Assembly (NCBI RefSeq): GCF_905220365.1
Contig: NC_061152.1
Location: 4,515,001 to 4,579,000 of the forward strand
DNA from: Vanessa cardui
Lineage: Eukaryota; Arthropoda; Insecta; Lepidoptera; Nymphalidae
Length of the DNA: 64,000 nt
Direction of reading: 5' to 3'
The notes under the pieces were generated by a model, which had not been told where the DNA came from, did not search any database, and saw only the letters and a list, made by a program, of their open reading frames with translations. Shown piece after piece: positions 27,795-39,274 of this stretch; position 1 is the stretch's first letter; the number at the start of each line of letters is the position of its first letter. The translations under genes were made by a program, and so were the position numbers.

Positions 27795-30272
27795 TTAATC
27801 AAACCAATATTTATCTGATACAGACATAAGAAAAACTCTTTGATTTACATGCTCGGCTGTAAGCCGACTTCTGTTATTGGGTACTGCGAGATTTACAGCA
27901 GATGCCACTCTCTCTGAGGAAACCGAGGACGCAGGCGATATCAAATACTTTAGAGCTATGTCGGAAAGGACTGGAGTAAAATGACGACAATCAAACCAGA
28001 ATTTTGTAGGATTCTCTTTTCTGGGTATTATAGGCTGATCTAGATATTGCTTTAGTTCGCTAGGCATACCATCACAGGTTGAAAGTAAACTGGAGGTTGC
28101 TGCAGCAATATCTATCATAATTTTTTCATGTCCGGACCACAACGACGGCGAAGAATTTTCTGAATTTGGAATTATGGTAGTGGTTGTGGGTCTGAGTTCA
28201 GGCGAAAGTTGTCCTCTACGTCTATGTTCTAAACGTATTTCTTTTGACAATGCGGTTATTGCAGTGGAAACAGCTAGTGCTGAATTAAAATGAATACGCT
28301 TAAAGCGAGGGTCTAAAATTGTTGCTATAGCAAGATGTAAATGTCGCTCTAGTGGTTCTAGTTTGGCAATAACTAAGTTGAGCAAACTCTTCTGAACAGC
28401 AACACCAAATTCAGTGAAAGGTTTTACTTCTTCAAGTCCTTTCTGAAGTAAGTTTGCAATGGGAATCGCCAAACTAGAAGTCACGTACTGATCGCCGCTA
28501 ATTTCTTCAGTAGCTTGCTTAAATGGGGTAAGCAATATTATCAGATCTCGTATGACACTTAACTCTGAAGAAGTTATCATATCAGGTGCATTCCGCCTAG
28601 TTGCTAAAATCTTAGCCACAATAGCTGATAATGTATTGAATCTTTCCAACATATCAAGACAAGAATTCCACCTTGTGCTTACTGATTGTATAAGTGTTAA
28701 TACTTCTCCCTCTTTCTTTTGTCCCTCTTGTTCTGCTCGCAAATCGTCCATTGCGTTCACAGATTGTTTAAAATATGTAACAATGGCTTTGACACGATTG
28801 GCAATTTCAAGAACTGGTGCATTATCTCTTGTTGCGCCATCCACTATTAAATTCAGCAAATGCGCCATGCAAGGAATTCTTTTTCCATCTTCCAAAAATT
28901 TCTTCACTGCAGCAACCATGTTAGCACCACCATCAGTGGTAATTGATAAGATGCAATCCTTTTCTATTGTAAACTCGTCGGTAATATTTTCAAAGCATTC
29001 TTTTATATAATCAGCTGTGTGCGCCTGCAGGAAAGAAGACCAATATTAGTCCACTTTATTAAATTTATTATAATTAACTATTTATTTTATTTTTTATAAT
29101 TTGATGCATTTATTTTATACTTTACTTACCTGATACATTCTTCGTGCTGTCAATGTCACCATCTCATGCTCAGGAGTGCAGTTATTAGCTGTGTTAAGAA
29201 AATGTGCTGTCACTACGATGAAACTTCGTGTCGAGTTAGTAAGAGTTAATATATCACTTGTTAAAGCAATATTATTTATCTCACTTAATTTTTGTTTTAA
29301 AATGGCTTTGGTAGTGGCGTATCGTTGTTCCATGAGGCCAGTTATCTGGAATGAGAAATGAATAATAAAATAACATTTAAAAATAAAAAGGATAAGATAA
29401 TAATTTAATATTATAGTTCGCTTACAGTAGTTCGTGATGGAATTTTATAGCGTGGACAAATGACGCTCATAAATCTTTTCAATCCTGATTTTTCTACACA
29501 AGATAGAGGCATGTTGTCTTTGCAAATCATGTAGATCAAAGCTTGATTTATTTGGCTAGTTTTATGACCCCCTGCTAAATTGAGAAAAATAATAAAATTA
29601 GAACATCCTCATAGAACTAAAATGTAAACAATACAGTAATCTAATATAAAAAAAAAATACCTTCATAGCTTGAACTTCTTTCAAACATATCTATGAGTGT
29701 AGTCTGTTTCCACAAGTCTTTACTCTGACCATCTTTGGAGGATTCAGTCTGAAAAAAATTATTGAATATTTTGTATATATTTCATTACACTTGTCGTCAT
29801 AAATAGTATTAAGGTTAAGTGAAAACACCAAAATTTTAATTTATCGATATCGATACTTTTAGTAATTACACATCATTAGTTGACTGGTTATTGGTTATGA
29901 ACAATTGATATTTAGATTCTAAAGCTACGTTTGATCTTTCACAAATAAAATACTTACACCAGTATCATCGTAAATCGCAATTTCAGACAATTCCATGAAG
30001 TTATTTTCTATCTCAGCAGGTTTATTAGTATTGGTAATAGTTGAATTAGTAGACGAAACAGGTGAACTAGTTCTTGTTCTTGGTGTAATATTCACTTCAC
30101 TTGACCTTGAGTTTTTATTTTTAAGTTGCAAAAACGCATGGTGATGCTTATTTTTAAGATGTGTAGATAAATTCGTCGTATTGCCACTGGTTTTATATAT
30201 TTTCCCACACACATTACATGAAACGTTTTGTCTGTCTATTTTTTTGAAAAAGTTCCATACAACACTAGACAT
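27795..30272 (-). CDS. hAT transposase with BED zinc finger, five exons, intact
   Basis: Exons 29958-30272, 29661-29748, 29426-29574, 29130-29345 and 27795-29024 join with GT/AG borders and compatible phases into 1998 nt, 665 residues. The BED finger is near the N-terminus (SCNVCGKIYK with C19 and C22; STHLKNKHH with H38 and H43). The RNase-H-like core has TTDGGANM (D287), the C-x2-H motif PCMAHLLNL (C308, H311) and TRWNS. The hAT dimerisation region carries SSVSSERVASAV. It is related to ZBED1/ZBED4-type proteins, whose length is similar. No stop or frameshift was found, so the protein is probably functional or only recently silenced. Domestication is less likely because TIRs and TSD are preserved. 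Confidence 0.93.
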
Positions 30273-30599
30273 GACTGGAATGCTCGAATTATTTTGTTCA
30301 CATACGTGAATTAATTATTGATTTAATTAGTTAGATTGTTTGAGAACTATAATCAACTCAAATGCAGGCAGAAATACGCTCGCGTTGAGGTTATAATACG
30401 GATAACAGACGGACGGATAGTTGAAGCACAGACACTGACACCGAAATGACATTGACAGACAGAGTTGCCAACTTAAAAGCCAACTTAAGTACCAAATTAA
30501 AACGCAGTAAATCAAGTCGACCAAAGACAAAAAAAATGTAATTTGTTAAAAAATGTTAGTATAAAAAAAGTATTCTTTTTTAGGATTTTTTAATTATAA

Positions 30600-30735
30600 A
30601 AAATATCGATTTTTATACCTTTTCAATACTCGTAATTTTATATCGATATCTCGATACATCGAAACATTAAATATCGCTCAAAAATATCGATACATTGAAA
30701 AAATAATATCGATATATCGATGTATCGATATTTTT
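30600..30735. repeat. hAT subterminal tatcgata cluster, right
   Basis: At least eight atcgat motifs (for example atatcgatatatcgatgtat) before the right terminus, mirroring the left cluster. Confidence 0.7.
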
Positions 30736-31114
30736 TCGACGAGCCTACTTTTAGCCTTGGCATTCTCGAAAAGTATACAAGCTACCGTATAATATTATTC
30801 ACCTATATAAAGCAAAGGAAGTAAAGAGTGCGTCAACCAAAAAATATATCTAGCTTATCAATTAATTTGAATTTAAAAATCGAATGCTTTTTTTCGATTA
30901 TTTTTTTATCAAGATTTTGAATCAAGATCCTTTCATTCTTACAGTTATTACTTATTTTATCTTGATGAGATTATCTCCATAGATGCGATTACGTTTAAAA
31001 ATAAATGTTGTTTATTACTTGCCAGGAACACTTGAAATTGAAAGTAGGAAATAGAATTTATGTATATAACTATGTATAGGAGATTATACAAAAATAGGAT
31101 CACTTGAAAGGCCA

Positions 31115-31265
31115 ATAATAATATCAAATCAAATCAAATCTAAATCTAAGTATACCTATTGAGGTAGAAATTTTACTAGCAGTTTTGAATTGATATTTTC
31201 CAAAAGTATTAAGTGATCCGAGAAAAACCGGCTAGAAATTCAGTAGTTACTCTTTCTCAATATTA
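31115..31265 (-). mobile_element. CR1-group LINE 3' tail
   Basis: atcaaatcaaatcaaatcta (tail repeat, reverse), then ccggctagaaattcagtagt. Tail only, diverged. Confidence 0.65.
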
Positions 31266-31356
31266 AAAATACGGGTTAGTTAAATAAGATCATACATATG
31301 AATCTTTTCTGTTTGTCAACAAGTATAAGCTCAACGATATTAATCGTCTATGTATA

Positions 31357-32934
31357 CACATCAACACCGTCTAGGGATATTTTGTATAAAATTCTTAAAC
31401 TCAAAAAATCATATCCGGTTTTAAAATCTTTTGATGAAAGACTATTTTATAAACCTTCTTGGACGATTCTAAATTTGAATTTGAAAAAAATAAATAAAAA
31501 TGAAATTTTTACGCGACATAATGTTAGCGATGGCCGAAGGTTACGTTTACCTACCGTCATATTAAGATATTTTTTTGTGTCAAATTTAAGTTTTATAACA
31601 AGTTATCGATTAATTTCGAGTTAAACCTATTGTGTGCATCATGCAGCGGTGCCATTTAACGAGAGAAGAAATGCTAAGGGCAGGAGGCATGCTCCAAGCT
31701 GGGGCTACTCAACAGAGAATTGCTGAGGAGATTGGAACAAGATAAAACGTCATATCTAGGTTATGGTCACGCTACCGTGCTACTGGTGAAGTGACTGAAA
31801 GATATCCAGGTGGGAAGCGCATAACCGATCAACGACAAGATCGATATTTGCAAGTTGCCGCGAAATGAGAACCAAATGTTACGGCACTTCAATTGGTTCA
31901 GAGGCTCCAGCCAGAGGACCAGTTGCTTGTGAGTGACCAAACTGTAAGGAGAAGGCTGCATGAAGCTAACCTTCATGCTCGCAGGCAATTTCGTACTCCA
32001 GCACTACGCCGAGGAAATCGTGGACGACGACTAGAGTGGGTTCGTGTAAATTTGCTCTCGGATGATAACCAGTGGTCTGTAGTGCTGTTTACCGATGAGT
32101 CCCGGTTCAGTTTCCATCCCGATACACGTAGCGTACGTGTTTGGCGATTCACTGGTCATGGTAGCCGCTTGCAACATCTTCAGAAAGTCCATTCATACCA
32201 CGGCGGCATAATTATGGTTTGGGCGAGAATTTATCTTGGTGGAAGAACAGACCTCGTTTGGATCAGAAACACCATGGCGGCCAAAAAATGTCGTAACGAG
32301 ATGCTTGTGCCAATAATTTAGCCCCATAGACTAAAAATGGCCCAAGAATTCACGCTCATGCACGACAGCACCCGTCCGCACACAGCGGGAGTAGTGACGA
32401 GATGCTTGTAGGAACAAGACGTATCGGTCTTAGGCTGTCCCACTCAATCACCTGACCTAAACCCCATAGAGCACGCGTGGGCCATACTCCAAAGAAGGGC
32501 TTCGAGGAATTTTCCTGCAAATATTGCGACGGATGAGCCACTTTTTTGCATCTTAGTCGGACCTGGGACAATATACCGCAGCAAGACTTGGATAACTTAA
32601 TCCAAAGTATGAAAAATTGTTGCAGGACGTTATAAATGTCCTGGATAGTTTTACAGACTACTGATTTTTCATATGACTGTTAAAAACAATAACTTTTCTA
32701 AATTTTTCACATTTTCTTGAGACAAACATAAATTGTTAGTTTTACCATTATTTTACGATTTTTCTTTATTTAAGGATAAAATTTTTTACGCAAAATAATA
32801 TGATTTATTTTTTATTCTGGAGTATAGTCAGATAAATGGGCTTTATAAAAATATAAACATGTTGCATGTTATCTTTAATAAATTTTGAAATAATTGAGTA
32901 AATTCAAAATATCCCTAGACAATGTTGATGTGTG
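31357..32934 (+). mobile_element. Decayed Tc1-like transposon
   Basis: Ends cacatcaacaccgtctaggg and, from the other side, cacatcaacattgtctaggg (both then atattttg) lie in TA contexts about 1.58 kb apart, enclosing a Tc1-type transposase relic. Confidence 0.8.
31641..32640 (+). pseudogene. Tc1-like transposase pseudogene
   Basis: Frame from ATG 31641: MQRCHLTREEMLRAGGMLQA, then stops at 31743 and 31866, then an open stretch with SDQTVRRRLHEANLHARR and LFTDESRFSFHPD (first catalytic D). The second-D region (MHDSTRPHTAG, near 32356) and the DLNPIEHAW glutamate region (near 32460) survive after further stops and shifts. Non-functional. Confidence 0.88.
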
Positions 32935-33312
32935 TATATGTATATCCTTGTGTTGAATATGCCTTATTTATTTATGTTTAATTTTAAGTAGTTGGATTTA
33001 TGAATCCACATAATTAATTAAGCTTTTAAGTGAAAGTCTTTGTATATGAGACTAGACAAATTAACTATTTGTATTCGGTAATAATTTCAAGCAGATATAA
33101 AAATGAATTTAATGATCAATATAAAATTAAAACACAATTTAAAATAAAATATAATTCATGTAGATTATCATAAATTGATTTGGCTGAACACCGTGATATT
33201 TTTATCACATACGCGTAAAAATAAAAAAAAGATCTGATCATATTTGTCATAAAGAGATTTCACGCGAATTGCATTGATATTTACTCACAGGTATGTCTTT
33301 CAGTATATAATA

Positions 33313-34592
33313 ATAGGTTGGGGAAAAAGTTTCTTCGTATTTTATATGAAAATTCAAAAAGTTTTTTTTATAGTTTATTTTCATTTGACTAAAGTATGTA
33401 GGTGCCATTTTGTTCCATAACTTTTTGCCATCTTGTTGGTAGTGACATGATCCCATTGCTGTAAAATTTTGGGGCTTCTGATCAAAAAACTGCGACAAGT
33501 GGTTTTGGCAGTCCTCTCGTGATGTTAACCTGACACTGCCTAAGGAATTCTGCAGAGACCGAAACAGATGAAAATCTGAAGGTGCAAGGTCAGGACTATA
33601 CGGCGGATGCATTAATACCTCCCAGCCAAACTCTCGTAATTGTTGAGTGGCTAATGATGTGTGAGGTCTAGCGTTGTCATAGTGAAAAACCACACCCCTT
33701 CTGTTGATCAATTCTAGCCGCTTTCTCTCAATTTCTTGCTTCAATCTCATCAATTGTTCGCAATACAGTTCTGAATCGATGGTCCTGCCGGGCGGTAACA
33801 GCTCATAATGAATGATGCCCTTCCAATCCCACCATACACACAGCATTACCTTGTTGCGAGTTAATCCGGGTTTTGCCACAGTCTGTGAAGCTTGACCGGC
33901 CTTTGACCACGATCTTTTTCGCACGTTCTTGTTGTATGTGATCCACTTTTCATCACCAGTTATCAGCTTCTTCAAAAATGGTTCGGTTTCATTACGTCGT
34001 AATAAAGAATCACAAATGAGTGCACGGTTCATTAGGTTTCTTTCAATGAGTTCATGAGGCACCCATATATCGAGCTTTTTTGTGTACCCAGCTTTATTCA
34101 AATGAGTCTAAACCGTTTTGTGGTCAATTGCCAGTTCTTCAGCTACATCGTAACTACTAATATGCCGATCTTGCTCCCCTTTTTCAAAAATGGCGTCAAT
34201 TTTGTCCGTAACAGGGCGACCAGAGCGAGATGCATCTTTGATATCAAAATTTCCGGCTTGAAAACGCTTAAACCAAACTTGCGCTACTCTCACAGATACT
34301 GCATTAGGTCCATAAACATCACAAATTTTTTTTGCGGCTTGAGTTGCATTTTTACCTTTTTTATAGTAAAATTTTAAAATGTATCGAATTTCTTCTTTAG
34401 ATTCACTCATTTTAACAACAACAAAAACAAATGAAAATCATACAAATTCCTAATTTGAATTTGGAAGTGCCTTCTTTAAAATTAAAACTTTTTAATGATA
34501 CCAAAACCAGCCAGATACAAATGGTATAGCCAAAGAGATTTTATTACAAGTTCATACATACTATATGCGAAAAGACTTTTTCCCCAACCTAA
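33313..34592 (-). mobile_element. mariner element, 1.28 kb
   Basis: TIRs ttaggttggggaaaaagtct and ataggttggggaaaaagttt at the two ends, flanked by TA. Typical mariner size. The transposase is on the minus strand. Confidence 0.92.
33390..34410 (-). pseudogene. mariner transposase with one stop and one frameshift
   Basis: ATG at 34410 (MSESKEEIRYILKFYYKKGK). The N-terminal HTH half runs to DHKTV, where a TAG (about 34105) interrupts. The catalytic half follows with GDEKWI, HYDNARPH and YSPDLAPSDFHLF, the three aspartates of the DD34D triad. Near 33460 (after FFDQKPQ) the expected C-terminus continues in another reading frame (FYSNGIMSLPTRWQKV), so one frameshift is present. The normal end would be about 33398. 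Confidence 0.9.
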
Positions 34593-34628
34593 TATGTATT
34601 ATCTATGGGTACCTATATCTAGGTAATT

Positions 34629-34703
34629 GCTACTTCGTGGTAGGGATTTGTGCAAGCTCGTCTGCGTATGATCCTCCCACTCGTCACATATTTTACCGCC
34701 AAA
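34629..34703 (+). mobile_element. SINE-C 5' fragment
   Basis: gtggtagggatttgtgcaag and taccgccaaatag only. Confidence 0.6.
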
Positions 34704-35158
34704 TAGCCGACTTGAAATGTGCATGTACAAATTTCAATTTTTTTCTTTTGTTCATTTTTCGTTTTTGTTTTGTTTTTTAGCAAGCAATAGTAATTCATAA
34801 TTTAATTAGCATGTTGTGTTTGCTTTAAAATGATTTTGCATTATGTATGTGTATAAATATATATTTATGTAATCCCTAGCAAAAATATTATATGAAAAAA
34901 AAATAAGAAAAAAATGCAAACGTATTTTGGGGTATTGGCATTGTAATTACATTTCTTTCAGCACCAATGTCCGAGGGAAATTAGCTCTTACTGTCAAATG
35001 ACCTGATATAAGTAGCCAATGGCCTAATAGCCCATTACCTACGCATATAAATACTTAAAAAAAATAACTTGGATGAACCTACAAGTACCTACGAATTATT
35101 CCGCTTAGATTAATTCTAGACATTCAGATTTCGTGTGATTGATGTACAAAGAAACAAT
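34704..35158. other. Unassigned AT-rich sequence
   Basis: No gene or repeat recognised. Confidence 0.3.
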
Positions 35159-35159
35159 A

Positions 35160-35638
35160 TTTCATCATCATTACACAGTATAAAACAAAGTCGCTCACCG
35201 CTGTCTGTCCCTGTGTATGCTTAGATCTTTTTTAATAAGTAGGTAGAGTGACTCGAGAAAGGTGTATTTATATATTATATCTGAGTAATTTCGGAAGTTT
35301 GTAATCGTAAATAAACAAATTCTAGAATGTTGTCTTAAATTTTCGCGATTATTACACATTTAAATAAAACTAGTTATAACGGATTTGAATCGCGTATATT
35401 AATTATTTTTTAACTTCCGACGTTTCGAGCACTTTACAGTATTCGTGGTCACAGGTAGACTAAGGTGGCATTTGTCTATTTGAAGAACATGTGGAGATGG
35501 ATGATGGATGTCAAAAATAATTAATATACGCGATTCAAATCCGTTATAAATCATTTTATTTCAATAAACAAATTCTTTAGTATATTTTGTATCAGCATTG
35601 CACCCGTGCGAAGCCGGGCGGGTTGGGTTAATTATATG
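35160..35638 (+). mobile_element. Helitron-like H1 copy split by MITE-N
   Basis: tcattacacagtataaaaca start, acaaattcta at the interruption, and attgcacccgtgcgaagccg end. Between about 35337 and 35570 lies the inserted MITE. Confidence 0.75.
35337..35570. mobile_element. MITE-N with ~50-bp TIRs
   Basis: ttataacggatttgaatcgc ... gcgattcaaatccgttataa terminal inverted repeats, with acaaattct on both sides as a probable duplicated target. Interior: cgagcactttacagtattcg. Confidence 0.8.
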
Positions 35639-35954
35639 TATGTATATATACACAATCATAAGTAAACAATCTTCCGTAACGATTTAAATTTCACGCGTCA
35701 TAAAAAAGTAATAGATTTCTTTTAAAACAAAGTGATTGTGCGACAGGCTATTCCGCATGGCATAAGGTCATTTACTTTCAAAACACGAGGTCGTCTGGAC
35801 CTTTTCCCTGTCAATGCACTTGCCACAGATTATACAACAAATCCACAGACATATATCAATATTTTGCTGTTGTCCTATAAGCTTTTAAGCCTGTAATCTC
35901 GGCCGTTCAAACTCCATTGTCTTCTCCATTGTAAGTGACATTGGCGAAATAATC

Positions 35955-36075
35955 TGGTTTTTTTATGGTATAAGTTGGCGGACGAGTATATGAGCCACCT
36001 GATGGTAAGTGGTCACCAACACTCAAAGACTATGACGCTTTAAGAAATATTAACTTGACACCAACCTTGGGAACT
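35955..36075 (-). mobile_element. SINE-C 3' fragment
   Basis: ttttttatggtataagttgg, gtaagtggtcacc and accaaccttgggaactga, cut by the next SINE-A. Confidence 0.7.
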
Positions 36076-36083
36076 GAGTTGTT

Positions 36084-36343
36084 ATACAACAACAACAGCC
36101 TGTAAATTCCCACTGCTGGGCTAAAGGCCTCCTCTCCCTTTGAGGAGAAGGTTTGGAACATATTCCACCACGCTGTTCCAATGCGGGTTGCTGGAATACA
36201 CATGTGGCAGAATTTCTATGAAATTTGTCACATGCAGGTTTCCTCACGATGTTTTCCTTCACCGCTGAGATGAATTATAAAGACAAATGAACCCGCAATC
36301 ATCGGTTAAGATGCACGCGTTCTCACCACTGGGCCATATCGAC
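36084..36343 (-). mobile_element. SINE-A copy
   Basis: caacaacaacagcctgtaaa to gcacgcgttctcaccactgg, with an internal deletion around 36265. Confidence 0.82.
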
Positions 36344-36369
36344 TCACGACATTTGTTATGTTAGCTTGT

Positions 36370-36597
36370 AAATATTCTTTCACCTTACGGCTGTCTGTTC
36401 CTATATATGCTTAGATCTTTAAAATTACACGACTGATTTTGATGCGGTTTTTTTTAATAGATAGAGTGATTCAAGAGGCAGGTTTTGGTATACAATACAT
36501 GGTATATAAATATAGTAAAGAAGTACTGATTATTTTAGAAGTTTCTAACATTATGTAACAATTACACCCGTGTGTAGCTGGGACGGGTCGCTAGTAA
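36370..36597 (+). mobile_element. Helitron-like H1 copy
   Basis: ctgtctgttcctatatatgc through tgtagctgggacgggtcgct and CTAGT, keeping the GC-rich 3' end. Confidence 0.7.
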
Positions 36598-36966
36598 GGT
36601 ATAAAACGTTGAAATAATAGGCATATCTGTATATTAAAATCTTTGCACAACCATTATTATGCTGGAATGTTATTTATCTCGACCTAACTGTTTATGTATT
36701 GTATTACCTAGTCCTTGGCGAGACGAAACAATTCGATAAAGGCATATAACGTTTTATAAAACATAACTTTGTATCCTAAAGTGATGGAATTATGACCTAA
36801 CATTGTTTTTAGATAAGGTGTCACATATAACCTTTTGTCGACTAGTGTATCCGTTTTATTATAAACATTCGATTTGAAGTTTTTGTTAACACAGACTTTG
36901 AATGAAATGTCTCGATCCTATACTAGAGTTTGTCATTGGTTTTATACAAGATTGTACATTGTATCT

Positions 36967-37195
36967 TGACGACCTACATGGTCGAGTGGTGTGTACACCG
37001 GTTTTCATGGGTACGCCACGCTGACGTCCCGGGTTCGATTCCTGGCCGAGTCGATGTAGATTACTATTAGTTTTCTATGTTGTCTTGGGTCTGGGTGTTT
37101 GTGGTAACGTCATTACTTCTGATTTCCATAACACAAGTGTTTCAGCTACTTACATTGGGATCAGAGTAATGTATGTGATGTTGTATTACATATTT
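36967..37195 (+). mobile_element. SINE-B copy
   Basis: tggtcgagtggtgtgtacac, cccgggttcgattcctggcc and tgggatcagagtaatgtatg. Confidence 0.87.
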
Positions 37196-37199
37196 ATTA

Positions 37200-37437
37200 T
37201 TATATTTATCATAAGTATTTACATGTAGATATTTGTATGCAATATATGAATAATAGCGACTTAGCACCACCTACCCAACTACCATACAACCTCTCTCCTT
37301 ATTGGGTTGTCTGGAAGAAATGGCTACTTAGCCATAAAACCGCCCGTTGTACTCTACAATATTATCTATTTTTTTTTCTTGTAACATATTTTAATGTGTA
37401 TCATGTGGTGTACAATAAAGTATAAATAAATAAGATT
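37200..37437 (+). mobile_element. L2-like LINE 3' tail with variant hairpin
   Basis: gggttgtctggaagaaatgg, hairpin atggct/agccat (37320-37335), aaaaccgcccgttgtac and acaataaag. Tail only. Confidence 0.78.
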
Positions 37438-37887
37438 CAAAAAGTATTAAGGGCATTTTTGAAAGGGATTGTGTGATTTTTTTGGCCCATGTGTGGAATT
37501 CTACGTGGGTTGAAACGTTGGCCCCATCTCATATCCGAGAAACAATGTTGAGAGCACTGGCGTAGCTAGGTGAGGAAGGGCCCCGTGCATAGGAAAGAAT
37601 CGGGACCTCGCCTCCCCCCCCCCTTTCCGATTCCTCTTTAACTAATAATTACCCTTTAAAATTATAGATACCAAATAAGAAATCTTGAACACAGAGTCGT
37701 GTTTTTCTAGCTGCAGAAGCTTAAGATATAGTTTAGAGGGTCCCTTAACTCCGAGGCCCTGATGCACTGCACCAACTGACCCTACGATAGCTAAACCACT
37801 GGTTAAGAGCCGGTGCCGCGGCGGAAAATGCTGAAGCAAAAAAAACTATCCAAATATTCGCGTCTTATGTCAAATTGGTGGTAAGAG

Positions 37888-38182
37888 ATGGCCGAGTGGT
37901 TAGAACGCGTGCATCTTAACCGATGATTGCGAGTTCAAACCCAGGCAATAACCGCTGATTCATGTGCTTAATTTGTCTTTATAATTCATCTCGTACTCAG
38001 CGGTGAAGGAAAACATCGTGAGGAAACCTGCATGTGACAAACTTCATAGAAATTCTGCCACATGTGTATTCCACCAACCCGCATTGGAACAGCGTGGTGG
38101 AATATGTTCCAAACCTTCTCCTCTAAGGGAGAGGAGGCCTTTAGCCCAGCAGTGGGAATTTACAGGCTGTTGTTGTTGTTGT
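37888..38182 (+). mobile_element. SINE-A copy
   Basis: gagatggccgagtggttaga, caatgattgcgagttcaaac-type B box and ggctgttgttgttgttg tail; full length. Confidence 0.88.
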
Positions 38183-38389
38183 CAAATTACATTTTTTTTC
38201 CTTTTGCTGTCGAAATACTTGGCCCTAGAAGTGGTGCAAAAAGCTCCATCAAAAGTATAACACCTCGCCTTATTGCTTCCACTGGTGTTAGAGATGGTTC
38301 GTTTTTCGCCCAGAGAAATCCTGCTAGCATTCTTGCAACCATTGCGCGCGGTCAAGATTTATTCAGTAACTATTTTTAATTAATCTTTA

Positions 38390-38570
38390 CTAATGTTATA
38401 AAGGTGAAAGTAACTTTGTCTGTCTGTTTGCTACACTTTCACCACCAAACCGCTGAACTGATTTTGACGAAATTTTGGTATGAAGCAAACCAGAACTCCA
38501 ATAAAGAACATAGGCTACTTTTTTGCTTAACACATGTCAACCAACAACCTAAAACGCGAACGAGGTGACT
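38390..38570 (+). repeat. Helitron-like H2 copy
   Basis: actaatgttataaaggtgaa, actttgtctgtctg, ctgattttgacgaaattttg and aaacgcgaacgaggtgacta. Confidence 0.6.
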
Positions 38571-38589
38571 ACTATATATTTGTATATAT

Positions 38590-38835
38590 TTTAAGACTTA
38601 ATATTAATAATTCTCTAAAAGAAAAACCTACTTCAAACACACTATTTTTAAATAAATAAATATGCACTAATAAGAAATAAAAATAATTGTGTATTCAACA
38701 TATTTTGTAAGGTCCTCTTAGTAAAATGAAATGAAAAATATTAGACTTTTTAAAAGTAGATTTACGCGATTTGCGCGATATATTTATTTATCGCGCACAT
38801 GCATAATGCAAATTTAAGACTTATGTCGTTTTCAT
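38590..38835 (+). repeat. H3 repeat, left part
   Basis: cctacttcaaacacactatt to gacttatgtcgttttcat; continues at 41828 (gtcgttttcatatggatacc) after an inserted composite element. Confidence 0.7.
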
Positions 38836-39274
38836 GGCCGTAGGCAGGCGGGGGTTTTGGGGGTTCAAACCCCCCCCGAAATGTTTTCACTAACCGTTAT
38901 CGTTTTATCAAAACAATATTTTGCGCTAATGAAACAAACAAAACGTAAGTATTTATTGGTTTCTTCAGAAAATTTAGCCATTTGGTCTTGATACGACAAT
39001 AAATCTAAACAAAATGAATCATTTTACGCAAAGACTAGAGGCAATAATAATCATTCCGTTATTCACATTTCATTATGATACTAATTTTTTATATCATAAT
39101 ATCATGTTAGTAATTTTAGATACTAAAGAAGATAAACCTTTTACAGAGTACCATTACACTTTGAAATGAGTAACACAGATTGTAAAATTTCTGATACATT
39201 CTATATATATTTTATTGAGAATATCAATACTATATTATTAAAAAACTGATAGTACTACGAAAGCAGCCGAACTC

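Larger units (their letters stand above)
27548..30747 (-). mobile_element. Complete hAT transposon, 8-bp TSD CTTTTAGC
   Basis: 3200 bp flanked by CTTTTAGC at 27540-27547 and 30748-30755. Ends read TAGGGATGTCGGAAA and, from the other side, TAGGCTCGTCGAAAA, the TAGG(G) start typical of Ac-like hAT elements. Both subterminal regions are packed with tatcgata repeats. The single gene is intact after splicing. It lies about 1 kb upstream of RGS7, on the same strand. Confidence 0.95.

Noticed and set aside
27795..30272. hAT gene as a domesticated ZBED host gene
   Set aside because: Terminal repeats and an exact 8-bp duplication are still present, so a mobile element is the simpler reading.
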